Source of the DNA: Candidatus Aminicenantota bacterium
GTDB lineage: Bacteria > Acidobacteriota > Aminicenantia > UBA2199
Assembly: GCA_029939015.1 (NCBI GenBank)
Contig: JAOZTV010000096.1
Span: 3,586 to 9,926 of the forward strand
Reading direction: 5' to 3'
Length of the DNA stretch: 6,341 nt
Positions 1 through 5,882 of this stretch are shown here, in pieces (position 1 is the stretch's first letter; each line of letters starts with the position of its first letter). Below the pieces are notes generated by a model. The model searched no databases and was not told where the DNA came from. It saw nothing but the letters and a program-made list of their open reading frames with translations. Both the position numbers and the translations under genes were made by a program.

Positions 1-22
1 AATATAATTATTAAACTTAAGC

Positions 23-47
23 ATAAACTAAAATTTTTTTAGTTTAT
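23..47 (-). terminator. AT-rich hairpin in repeat copy 1, candidate weak terminator
   Basis: ATAAACTAAAA (23-33) pairs perfectly with TTTTAGTTTAT (37-47) around a three-base loop. It lies downstream of parB and is followed on the minus strand by a T-rich stretch. The stem contains only one G-C pair, so an intrinsic terminator is plausible but weak. The structure is symmetric and could act on either strand. Confidence 0.4.
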
Positions 48-99
48 ATAAATATCGACAAAACATTGAGCAATAAAAATATAATTATTAAACTTAAGC

Positions 100-124
100 A
101 TAAACTAAAATTTTTTTAGTTTAT
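100..124 (-). terminator. AT-rich hairpin in repeat copy 2, first hairpin after parB
   Basis: This is the identical 11-bp stem (100-110 with 114-124, three-base loop), 77 bases from the first. It begins about 47 bases past the parB stop on the minus strand and is the first good hairpin a parAB transcript would meet. The low G-C content of the stem keeps the terminator call tentative. Confidence 0.45.
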
Positions 125-170
125 ATAAATATTGATAAAACATTGAGCAATAAAAATATAATTATTAAAC

Positions 171-1034
171 TTAAGCGTTGAATTGTTTTATTTTTTCTTC
201 TTTTATTTCTTGGATTAAATTGTTTAGGATTTCTATTATCTTTTCTTTTCCTATGTTTTTGTCTTTTATATTAAAACCTATTTTAATTTCTTTGTTTTCT
301 GATACAAAATTAAATTTAATCCTTTCTGGTTTAATTTTTTTTTTATCATCTTTTTTTATAGATTCTTTATCATTTCTCATTTGCTTTAATTCATCTCTTG
401 AAAATGGATTTTGAATGTATTTATCTAATGCGTTCAACATTGATTGTTTGTCTTCCAATTTAACTAATTGTAATAGAAATGTTTTTGATACAATATTTAA
501 TTCTATGCATTTCTTAGATACATCGCTTGGTAAGTCTGTTATTCTAATTTGCTCTGAAACTGTTACTCTTGATTTACCTATTTTTTTGGCTATTTCTTCA
601 TGTGTGTATCCATATATTTCGGCTAAAGATTTTAATGAATATGCCGATTCAAATATGTTTAAATCTTTTCTTTGCATATTTTCTATTATAGTAAGTTCAA
701 GTGCTTCATCATCGGCTACATCATGCTCAATACAAGGTATTTCTTTTAAATTAGCTAATTTAGAAGCTCTATATCTTCTTTCTCCTGCAATAATTTCAAA
801 TTTACCATTTACAGGCCTAACTAAGATCGGTTCAATTATTCCTTTTTCTATTATGGATTGAGATAATTCCTGTAATTCGCCAAAGTCTTTTCTTGGCTGC
901 ATTATGTTTGCTGTAATATTCTCAATAGGAATATTTCTTATTATATTAGTTCTTGTCATTTTGGATATTTCTTCTACAAAATGATTTGCATGTCTTGATT
1001 TAATTGAAGTTGGTAATCCTCTTCTATTTGCCAT
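171..1034 (-). CDS. parB: ParB/Spo0J-family chromosome partitioning protein
   Basis: 287 aa, usual length for a chromosomal ParB. Family role: a CTP-dependent DNA clamp that loads at parS, spreads, and stimulates ParA to segregate replication origins. Visible motifs: QPRKDF at 46-51, the CTP-binding GERRYRA box at 84-90, ENMQRKDLN at 118-126 (family ENLQREDLN), then a helix-turn-helix at about 143-169 (YTHEEIAKKIGKSRVTVSEQ). A lysine-rich linker at about 225-240 leads to a C-terminal region (about 240-287) where the dimerisation domain should be; it is poorly conserved. The N-terminus is basic but lacks the common RGLGKGLxAL form, reading RRGLPTSIKSR instead. The ATG at 1034 sits behind GAGGT (1043-1047) and overlaps the end of parA by 11 bases, indicating coupled translation. 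The stop lies inside the 77-bp repeat. A plasmid or second-chromosome ParB cannot be excluded. Confidence 0.95.
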   Translation of the reverse strand: MANRRGLPTSIKSRHANHFVEEISKMTRTNIIRNIPIENITANIMQPRKDFGELQELSQSIIEKGIIEPILVRPVNGKFEIIAGERRYRASKLANLKEIPCIEHDVADDEALELTIIENMQRKDLNIFESAYSLKSLAEIYGYTHEEIAKKIGKSRVTVSEQIRITDLPSDVSKKCIELNIVSKTFLLQLVKLEDKQSMLNALDKYIQNPFSRDELKQMRNDKESIKKDDKKKIKPERIKFNFVSENKEIKIGFNIKDKNIGKEKIIEILNNLIQEIKEEKIKQFNA

Positions 1035-1782
1035 TTTTTACTACCTCTTTTGCTAATGCCATATATTCTTTAGCTCCCTTTGAATTTGGTGAAAATGTAA
1101 AAATTGATTCTTTATATGCCGGGCTTTCTTCTAACCTGACATTTTTTGAAATAACAGTTTTAAACACATTGCTTCCAAATGTATTTGCGATATGGTTCAT
1201 GCTGTCCTGAGCAATTATAATACGCTTATCGTACATCGTTATCAATACACCCAGTATAGATAATTCAGGGTTACTTCTTATCCTGATCTTTTCAAATGTT
1301 TCCAACAAATCGTCTGTTCCTTCAAGTGCAAAATACGATGGTTGAATAGGAATAATAAGATCAGTAGCAGCAACAAAGGTATTAATTGTTATTAATCCAA
1401 GTGTTGGAGGTGTATCTATTATTATATAATCAAAATGATGTTTAATTGCATCAATTTTATCCTTTAATCTGAAATGACTATCTATCTCCCCTATTAACTT
1501 TGCTTCTAATTTTGCTATAGATATATTAGCTGGAATTATAGATAAATTTTCTACATTACAGGTTTTTACTACTTCATTAAAAGTTAAAGAGGGGTTTTCC
1601 AAAAAATCAAATGATGAGTGTTTTATGTCACTATGATCTAAAAAAGATACAGTTGAATTAGCCTGTGGGTCCATATCAATGAGAAGTGTTTTATGTCCAA
1701 GCATAGACAATGCTGCTGATAGATTTATAGCGGTAGTTGTCTTGCCAACCCCACCTTTTTGGTTTGCAATTGTAATTATCAA
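1024..1782 (-). CDS. parA: ParA/Soj-family chromosome partitioning ATPase
   Basis: 252 aa, typical of small ParA/Soj proteins without an N-terminal DNA-binding domain. Family role: an ATP-dependent dimer that binds the nucleoid non-specifically and moves ParB-parS complexes. The deviant Walker A motif KGGVGKTT is at 9-16, with signature lysine K9 and catalytic K14. The Walker A' region LLIDMDPQANST is at 33-44 and Walker B (YIIIDTPPTLG) at about 119-129. The start is a TTG at 1782, chosen because a perfect AGGAGG lies five bases upstream and the protein then begins right at the first beta strand (MIITIANQKGG), as in the family. It is co-transcribed with parB, which it overlaps by 11 bases. 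A sigma-70-like promoter lies upstream at 1838-1866. MinD-type alternatives are unlikely given the parB neighbour and the lack of a C-terminal membrane helix. Confidence 0.96.
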   Translation of the reverse strand: MIITIANQKGGVGKTTTAINLSAALSMLGHKTLLIDMDPQANSTVSFLDHSDIKHSSFDFLENPSLTFNEVVKTCNVENLSIIPANISIAKLEAKLIGEIDSHFRLKDKIDAIKHHFDYIIIDTPPTLGLITINTFVAATDLIIPIQPSYFALEGTDDLLETFEKIRIRSNPELSILGVLITMYDKRIIIAQDSMNHIANTFGSNVFKTVISKNVRLEESPAYKESIFTFSPNSKGAKEYMALAKEVVKNGK

Positions 1783-1787
1783 ATTAT

Positions 1788-1793
1788 CCTCCT
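1788..1793 (-). promoter_or_regulatory. ribosome binding site fixing the TTG start of parA
   Basis: The minus strand reads AGGAGG, five bases before TTG at 1782-1780. There is no in-frame ATG nearby that would preserve the N-terminal strand and Walker A motif, so this site decides the start. Confidence 0.9.
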
Positions 1794-1837
1794 AAAGACT
1801 CGCGTACAAATAACTTAGATTTTATACTTAATTCAAT

Positions 1838-1866
1838 ATCTTATTCAATATACGAATATTTGTCAA
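1838..1866 (-). promoter_or_regulatory. sigma-70-type promoter for parAB
   Basis: On the minus strand there is a consensus -35 TTGACA (1866-1861), a 17-base spacer and a -10 TAAGAT (1843-1838, four of six consensus). Transcription would start near 1831, leaving about 48 bases of leader before the parA TTG. The spacer holds an inverted repeat AATAT-ACGA-ATATT (1847-1860). A direct repeat ATTCAATAT (1831-1839 and 1843-1851, 12-base period) covers the -10 region. These could be a regulator binding site, for instance for autoregulation, but that is inference. Confidence 0.7.
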
Positions 1867-1892
1867 GAAAAACCATATATTAATAAAATTAT

Positions 1893-1938
1893 TTCCCAAA
1901 CTATTCCTTAATAATATATATAAATGAAGCCTTGGGAA
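1893..1938. repeat. short inverted repeat TTCCCAA / TTGGGAA
   Basis: TTCCCAA (1893-1899) and TTGGGAA (1932-1938) are perfect 7-bp arms around a 32-base AT-rich loop, between the parA promoter and the REP-like element. It may be an element boundary, a weak stem or chance; no function is claimed. Confidence 0.35.
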
Positions 1939-1970
1939 TATATTTAAGTATTGTGTATTTGTTTTATTGT

Positions 1971-2045
1971 TTTGGAAGTATGGCTTGGCCTCGCCTATTA
2001 TCTATTAATGCAATAACTATGCGGGACTAAAGTCCCACTTCCAAA
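1971..2045. repeat. REP-like fold-back element
   Basis: Outer arms TTTGGAAGT (1971-1979) and ACTTCCAAA (2037-2045) are perfect 9-bp inverted repeats. Just inside the right arm is a compact hairpin GGGACT-AA-AGTCCC (2023-2036), preceded by GC. The segment is locally richer in G+C than the flanks and lies in a spacer. A short GC hairpin followed by a conserved tail is the typical build of bacterial REP/RAYT-type palindromes. Membership in that class is inferred; only one copy is in this window and no transposase gene is present. Confidence 0.55.
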
Positions 2046-2107
2046 GTGCTCATTAACTTAATTCAAGTAAGACTAGTACTACATTAAATAGGTCTATACC
2101 AAATTAA

Positions 2108-2262
2108 GCGTGAGGTGCATTTCTCTGTAGCGTGCCCCGCAGGGAGCCTGGAATGCCCAGGCGACTGAGGACTGGAGTAAAAAATTGAGCACAATTTTTT
2201 GCGTTAGCGAAAGAGATATCACCGGAAGCGGCCTAAATAAAAGCTTATACTCTACGCTACCT
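2108..2262. repeat. GC-rich hairpin-bearing intergenic element, probably a dispersed repeat
   Basis: The first 70 bases (2108-2177) are about 64% G+C (45 of 70), about twice the surroundings. The element contains CCC-GCA-GGG, a 6-bp hairpin GCCTGG-AATGC-CCAGGC (2146-2162), a 9-bp hairpin (2179-2200) and outer arms GTAGCGT (2127-2133) and ACGCTAC (2254-2260). Both strands carry open frames through it; the minus-strand one would run from a GTG at 2222 to a TAG at 2094 (42 aa), has no ribosome binding site and is probably a by-product. Composition and structure suggest a transferred dispersed palindromic element or a structured RNA. No known RNA family is recognised. Confidence 0.5.
2179..2200. 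terminator. 9-bp hairpin with A/T tracts, possible bidirectional terminator
   Basis: AAAAAATTG (2179-2187) pairs perfectly with CAATTTTTT (2192-2200) around a four-base loop (AGCA on the plus strand). Read on either strand it is an A-tract, stem, T-tract arrangement, about 100 bases past the der stop. The stem has one G-C pair, so strength is doubtful. It may simply be part of the GC-rich element. Confidence 0.35.
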
Positions 2263-2279
2263 AAGAGAATTTATTTTGT

Positions 2280-2297
2280 ATGTCGACACGCCGACAT
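2280..2297 (-). terminator. hairpin immediately after der, weak terminator candidate
   Basis: On the minus strand ATGTCG pairs with CGACAT (2285-2280 and 2297-2292 in window terms) around a six-base loop, starting four bases after the der stop. The downstream sequence on this strand (ACAAAATAAATT) lacks a clear T-run, so it may protect the 3' end or be part of the neighbouring element rather than terminate. On the plus strand it is followed by a TTATTTTTT-like stretch. Confidence 0.35.
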
Positions 2298-2300
2298 TAC

Positions 2301-3626
2301 TTATTTTTTACTTCCTGCAATATTGAAAAAGATTGGAAAGCCTGATAAACCTAGCTTTTCAGCTAATTGTCTTTTTAAATATACTTCGTCGGCACCCTTT
2401 AGTTTATCTCCAGTTTTGGTATGAAACTTTATAAAGAATGGGGTTTGTGATTCAATGACAGCATACTTAGGATTGAAAACTGCATTATTAATTGTAAGTA
2501 ACCTTTTTTTTGTAGTTATTTCTTTTATACAGTTTATTATTTCATTTGCTTTGATATCTTTACTTGAGGAATAAAATATCTCATCAGCCTGTGTAATTAA
2601 TTCAAAAATACCTTTTCCATTTAATGCTGAAACCATCGAAACAGGTGCAAAATCAAAAAAATTAAATCTTTGTCTTATTGTCTTGACAAAATCTTTATCT
2701 TTGTTATTAATAAGATCCCATTTATTGCAGGCAATTATTACAGGTTTTGCTGAAGCTAGTACTCTTTTGGCAATAAACAAATCATTCTTGTCTATTTTTT
2801 TTGAAATATCTATTACAAATATTACTATATCGGAATTTTTAATGTCTTTTTCAGCCCTTATTACTGCTGCTGTTTCTGTGTTTTCTTTAACTTTATTAAG
2901 TTTTCTAATGCCGGCATTATCTACAAGTATAAATTCTTTGCCGTTTCTTTTTATTTTAAGGTCAACTGAATCTCTTGTCGTACCTGCAATTGGACTTACT
3001 ATAGCAAATTCATCATTTAATATTTTATTTATGATAGAGGATTTTCCAACATTGGGCTTACCAATAAAAGATATTCTTGGAGTTTTTTCATTATCTTTTA
3101 AGTCTATGTTTTTTTTTACTGTAAATGGACTTAGTGTTTTAATTTTTTCTAATAAAATTTCAACATTAATATTATGCTCTGCAGATATATATATGAAATC
3201 CTGATTTATATTATAGTATGTATCAGGTAATATATAGTTGTTTTCATTATCAACTTTGTTAATAATCGGTATTATAATTTTACCTAATTTACGGATATGT
3301 AAAAATAACTCTTCTTCAAATCCAAGTAAGTCTTTTCTGCCATCAAAGAGAAATATTATGATATCTGATTCTTTTGCTGCTCGATATATCCTTTTATTAA
3401 TTTCTTTTGTAATAATATCATCATTAGTAAAAAAACCTCCAGTATCCTGGATCTCAAATAAATCATTGTCTATATCGAATGTCTTTTTATAAATATCTCT
3501 TGTCATTCCTGGAAGTGAATGTATTAATGCTTTACGTTCTCCAATAATCCTATTGAATAAAGTTGACTTTCCAGAGTTAGGAATACCAATAATTGTTATA
3601 AGTGGTAACTTTTTCGTGTTTGTCAT
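2301..3626 (-). CDS. der: ribosome biogenesis GTPase Der (EngA)
   Basis: 441 aa, the normal length for Der, an essential GTPase with two consecutive G domains that assists late 50S ribosomal subunit assembly. First G domain: G1 GIPNSGKS at 14-21, GMTRD at 40-44, DTGG at 61-64, NKVD at 123-126, SAE at 148-150. Second G domain: G1 GKPNVGKS at 189-196, GTTRD at 215-219, DNAG at 236-239, NKWD at 301-304, SA at 333-334. A KH-like RNA-binding domain fills about 355-437 and ends in a basic tail. The first G1 motif reads GIPNSGKS where family members usually have GRPNVGKS; the invariant G, K and S are kept, so it should still bind GTP. ATG at 3626 follows AAAGG with eight bases spacing, three bases after the ispF stop. 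Last gene of the apparent operon. Confidence 0.98.
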   Translation of the reverse strand: MTNTKKLPLITIIGIPNSGKSTLFNRIIGERKALIHSLPGMTRDIYKKTFDIDNDLFEIQDTGGFFTNDDIITKEINKRIYRAAKESDIIIFLFDGRKDLLGFEEELFLHIRKLGKIIIPIINKVDNENNYILPDTYYNINQDFIYISAEHNINVEILLEKIKTLSPFTVKKNIDLKDNEKTPRISFIGKPNVGKSSIINKILNDEFAIVSPIAGTTRDSVDLKIKRNGKEFILVDNAGIRKLNKVKENTETAAVIRAEKDIKNSDIVIFVIDISKKIDKNDLFIAKRVLASAKPVIIACNKWDLINNKDKDFVKTIRQRFNFFDFAPVSMVSALNGKGIFELITQADEIFYSSSKDIKANEIINCIKEITTKKRLLTINNAVFNPKYAVIESQTPFFIKFHTKTGDKLKGADEVYLKRQLAEKLGLSGFPIFFNIAGSKK

Positions 3627-3629
3627 ATT

Positions 3630-4118
3630 TTAACCTTTATACCTTATCATTATAGAGCAAAAGCACTCAATAGCTTCTCCCCTGCCTACAGGGTCATCAA
3701 TACCCTCTTTAGTTTTACCCTTCAAATTAAAATTTTCAAAATCAATATTTAAAATTGACGATATCAATTCTCTTATTTCTAATTTATAAGGTGATATTTT
3801 TATTAATTCAGAAATAACAATACAATCAATATTAATTATTTCATAATTTTTTATTTTAAATAAATCTATTGTTTTTTTTAATAAAATTTTACTATCTATA
3901 TTTTCATATTTATCTGATGTATTTGGGAAAAGTTCTCCAATATCCCCTTCGCCTAAAGCACCTGTTAAACCATCTATCAAAGCATGAATTAGTAAATCGC
4001 CATCAGAATGAGCTATAAAGCAAAATTCTTCTGATACTTTGACACCACCTATATATAATCCTTTTCCAGGTTTTAACTTATGAATGTCATATCCAATGCC
4101 TGATCTTATTTTTAACAT
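3630..4118 (-). CDS. ispF: 2-C-methyl-D-erythritol 2,4-cyclodiphosphate synthase
   Basis: 162 aa, standard IspF length. It converts the CDP-methylerythritol phosphate intermediate to methylerythritol cyclodiphosphate with release of CMP, the fifth step of the MEP isoprenoid pathway, in the cytosol as a trimer. Visible motifs: metal ligands D11 and H13 in GYDIHK, H45 in AHSDGDLLIHALIDGLTGA (36-54), GDIGELFP at 58-65, and the C-terminal signature with KTKEG (135-139) and GRGEAI (145-150). The region after 100 (SELIKISPYKLEIRELI) departs from the usual QxPKLxPxxxxMR but aligns in position. Start ATG overlaps the upstream TAA stop by one base (TAATG), with AGG just before, so translation is likely coupled. 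Its common partner ispD is not adjacent, and there is no sign of an IspDF fusion. Confidence 0.97.
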   Translation of the reverse strand: MLKIRSGIGYDIHKLKPGKGLYIGGVKVSEEFCFIAHSDGDLLIHALIDGLTGALGEGDIGELFPNTSDKYENIDSKILLKKTIDLFKIKNYEIINIDCIVISELIKISPYKLEIRELISSILNIDFENFNLKGKTKEGIDDPVGRGEAIECFCSIMIRYKG

Positions 4119-5098
4119 TATACCTTTTTTCCAAAAAACATTTTTCCAGTAGTTGATTGTAATACAGAAGTTACTTCTACATTTACTTTTTTACCAACAT
4201 CATTTTTTGCATCATCAATAATTACCATAGTACCATCTTCAAGATAAGCGATTCCCTGCTTCTTCTCTTTACCTACAGTAGTAATCTCTATTAAGAATTT
4301 CTCTCCTGGTAAAACAATTGGTTTTAAGGAATAAGCAAGTTCATTTATATTAAGAACCTTAATATCCTGAATTCGAGCAATCTTACTAAGGTTTATATCA
4401 TTAGTAATTATTTTGTAATTACTTTCTCTTGCTAAGACTACAAGCTTTTGATCTACTTCTTTTGGTCCAACTACATTTTTATTTTCAATTTTTACAGTAA
4501 TTGAATTATCATTTCTAAGTTCTTTAATTACATTAAGTCCCCTTTTGCCTCTTGCACGCTTATTTAGATCTGAGGAATCAGCAATTCCCTGTAATTCAGC
4601 TAAAACAAACTGAGTTATAATAAATTCACCTTCAATAAAACCTGCATTAATTACAGGTGTAATTCGTCCATCTATAATAACACTGGTATCAAGAAGATAT
4701 GAATTTTTTTCAACATTTATACCTTTAAAAAATTCTTTAATATTAAATGGCGAAAAAAGTTCAGGTTTATATAAGCCTATAAATACACCACCAATTGGAA
4801 AACCAAGTAAGAATAAAGTTTTAAAAAAAATTATATCTAAAAATGTAAAACCAATTAATTTAAAAATATTTAGAAATATAAAACCAATAAACAATAAACT
4901 TAATGAAGAGATGAAAACACTCCATATATAGGACTGTTCAGCCTTTTTTATCCTATATGATACTAAAGACAAGGCAATTGCAAAGCCTGCTCCGAGAATG
5001 CCTCCATTAATATTACTAAGCCCTGAAAATGGAGGATTATTATATCCAATAATAAAAAATGCAAAAAAGAAAAGTAAATTATAAATACCTAAAATCAT
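4118..5098 (-). CDS. membrane-anchored PIN and TRAM domain protein (YacL type)
   Basis: 326 aa. Four hydrophobic segments at about 3-19, 33-50, 58-80 and 82-110 form an N-terminal membrane anchor. A PIN nuclease-fold domain follows at about 133-255, with the expected acidic residues at D137 (LLDTSVIIDGR), E168 (FVLAELQGIAD), D216 (EVDQKL) and D234 (ITNDINL). The stretch DLNKRARGKRGL at 177-188 is typical of this subfamily. A TRAM domain (about 264-326) should bind RNA. The architecture matches the Bacillus YacL-type family, whose physiological role is poorly defined; a membrane-tethered endoribonuclease is inferred from PIN and TRAM. The catalytic acidic set looks complete. ATG at 5098 follows GGGAG with seven-base spacing. 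It starts 46 bases after tatC and overlaps ispF by one base. Confidence 0.94.
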   Translation of the reverse strand: MILGIYNLLFFFAFFIIGYNNPPFSGLSNINGGILGAGFAIALSLVSYRIKKAEQSYIWSVFISSLSLLFIGFIFLNIFKLIGFTFLDIIFFKTLFLLGFPIGGVFIGLYKPELFSPFNIKEFFKGINVEKNSYLLDTSVIIDGRITPVINAGFIEGEFIITQFVLAELQGIADSSDLNKRARGKRGLNVIKELRNDNSITVKIENKNVVGPKEVDQKLVVLARESNYKIITNDINLSKIARIQDIKVLNINELAYSLKPIVLPGEKFLIEITTVGKEKKQGIAYLEDGTMVIIDDAKNDVGKKVNVEVTSVLQSTTGKMFFGKKV

Positions 5099-5144
5099 AT
5101 TAATCTCCCTCGATTATATTGTTAAATATTAACTAAAACCTAAG

Positions 5145-5882
5145 CTATTTATCTTCTTTTCTTCTAACAAATTTTACAATAAAGATACTTAGGATATATA
5201 GACCAATAGTAGGAACAGCAAATATTGACTGGTTTACAATATCAGGCGTTGGAGTAATGATTGCAGCAAGTACGAAAATGAGTACAATTGCATATTTAAA
5301 GTATTTGATTAAGAACGATGATGTGATAAGTTTTAATTTAGCAAGTAAATACATAATGACAGGTAACTCAAACATAAGAGCCAACCCTAATAATACAACT
5401 AATAATTGTGAAAAATACTCATTAATTTTAATCATCTGTTCAAAACTTGAACCAAAATTCAATAAAAATTCAACATACATTGGAAAGGCAACATAATAAC
5501 CAAATCCAGCACCTAATAAGAAGAAAAATGTAGCCATAAATACAAATGGAAACACCATCTTCCTTTCATTTTTGTATAAACCAGGTGAAATAAAAATCCA
5601 TAATTGATGAAATAAAAATGGAGAAGAAGTAAATAATGCTCCAATAAAAGAAAGCTTTATATACATCATCAGTGGTTCTGTTAAAGATGTATAGATGAGT
5701 TTTTTACCATCTAAAAATTGTGTAATTGGAAGTGAAAGAAAATCATAGATTTCTACTCTGAAATTCCATGATAACATAAAAAAGACTAGTATAATTGCAA
5801 ATGAATATAAAATTCTCTTTCTAAATTCGCCGAGGTGTTCTAAAAATGAGAATGAATCTTTAGTTTTTTTTTTAGTCATCAT
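5145..5882 (-). CDS. tatC: Sec-independent (twin-arginine) protein translocase TatC
   Basis: 245 aa from the first ATG, typical for TatC, the six-helix inner-membrane core of the Tat system that binds twin-arginine signal peptides of folded proteins. Conserved features: FLEHLGEFRKRI at 13-24, SLTEP at 66-70, HQLWIFISPGLYKNERK at 92-108 with E106 in the signal-peptide binding site, FGYYVAFP at 127-134, FELPV at 171-175 with buried E172, and TPTPD at 210-214. Hydrophobic helices span about 25-42, 72-92, 110-133, 156-182, 195-210 and 217-236. A TTG at 5885 and ATGs at 5882 and 5879 are all possible starts. An ATG is preferred; none has a good ribosome binding site, and the 11-base overlap with tatB suggests translational coupling. 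Confidence 0.97.
   Translation of the reverse strand: MMTKKKTKDSFSFLEHLGEFRKRILYSFAIILVFFMLSWNFRVEIYDFLSLPITQFLDGKKLIYTSLTEPLMMYIKLSFIGALFTSSPFLFHQLWIFISPGLYKNERKMVFPFVFMATFFFLLGAGFGYYVAFPMYVEFLLNFGSSFEQMIKINEYFSQLLVVLLGLALMFELPVIMYLLAKLKLITSSFLIKYFKYAIVLIFVLAAIITPTPDIVNQSIFAVPTIGLYILSIFIVKFVRRKEDK

Larger units (their letters stand above)
1..176. repeat. 77-bp tandem repeat array, 2.3 copies, running into the 3' end of parB
   Basis: Two complete 77-base units (1-77 and 78-154) and the first 22 bases of a third (155-176) lie head to tail. The two full copies differ at only two positions, both C in the first and T in the second (56 versus 133, 59 versus 136), so the duplication looks recent or is kept homogeneous. 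Each full unit carries an 11-bp hairpin, a CTTAAG palindrome and an ATTGAGCAAT near-palindrome. The partial third copy ends six bases inside parB, so the last codon and stop of parB (GCT TAA on the minus strand) belong to the repeat. The unit may have arisen by duplication of the parB 3' flank. The array may extend past the left edge. Function is unknown; terminator duplication or a protein-binding array are possibilities. Confidence 0.93.

Noticed and set aside
1..176. CRISPR array
   Set aside because: The 77-bp units are contiguous with no unique spacers between them, and they contain the end of parB.
415..861. 148-codon plus-strand open frame opposite parB
   Set aside because: It lies wholly inside parB on the opposite strand, has no recognisable domain, and parB carries clear conserved motifs there.
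2108..2262. tRNA or other known RNA gene
   Set aside because: No cloverleaf, no GTTCRANNC T-loop and no terminal pairing of suitable length; hairpins alone do not identify a family.
1..2300. Replication origin next to parAB
   Set aside because: No cluster of DnaA boxes (TTATNCACA) and no dnaA, gidA or rnpA neighbours are visible; AT-richness alone is not evidence in this genome.
2185..2424. 79-codon plus-strand frame across the GC-rich element and the der 3' end
   Set aside because: Starts at TTG inside a hairpin, has no ribosome binding site, and half of it is antisense to der's conserved KH-like domain.
2683..3204. 173-codon plus-strand open frame opposite der
   Set aside because: Shadow of der; hydrophobic low-complexity translation with no family match, while der is unmistakable on the other strand.
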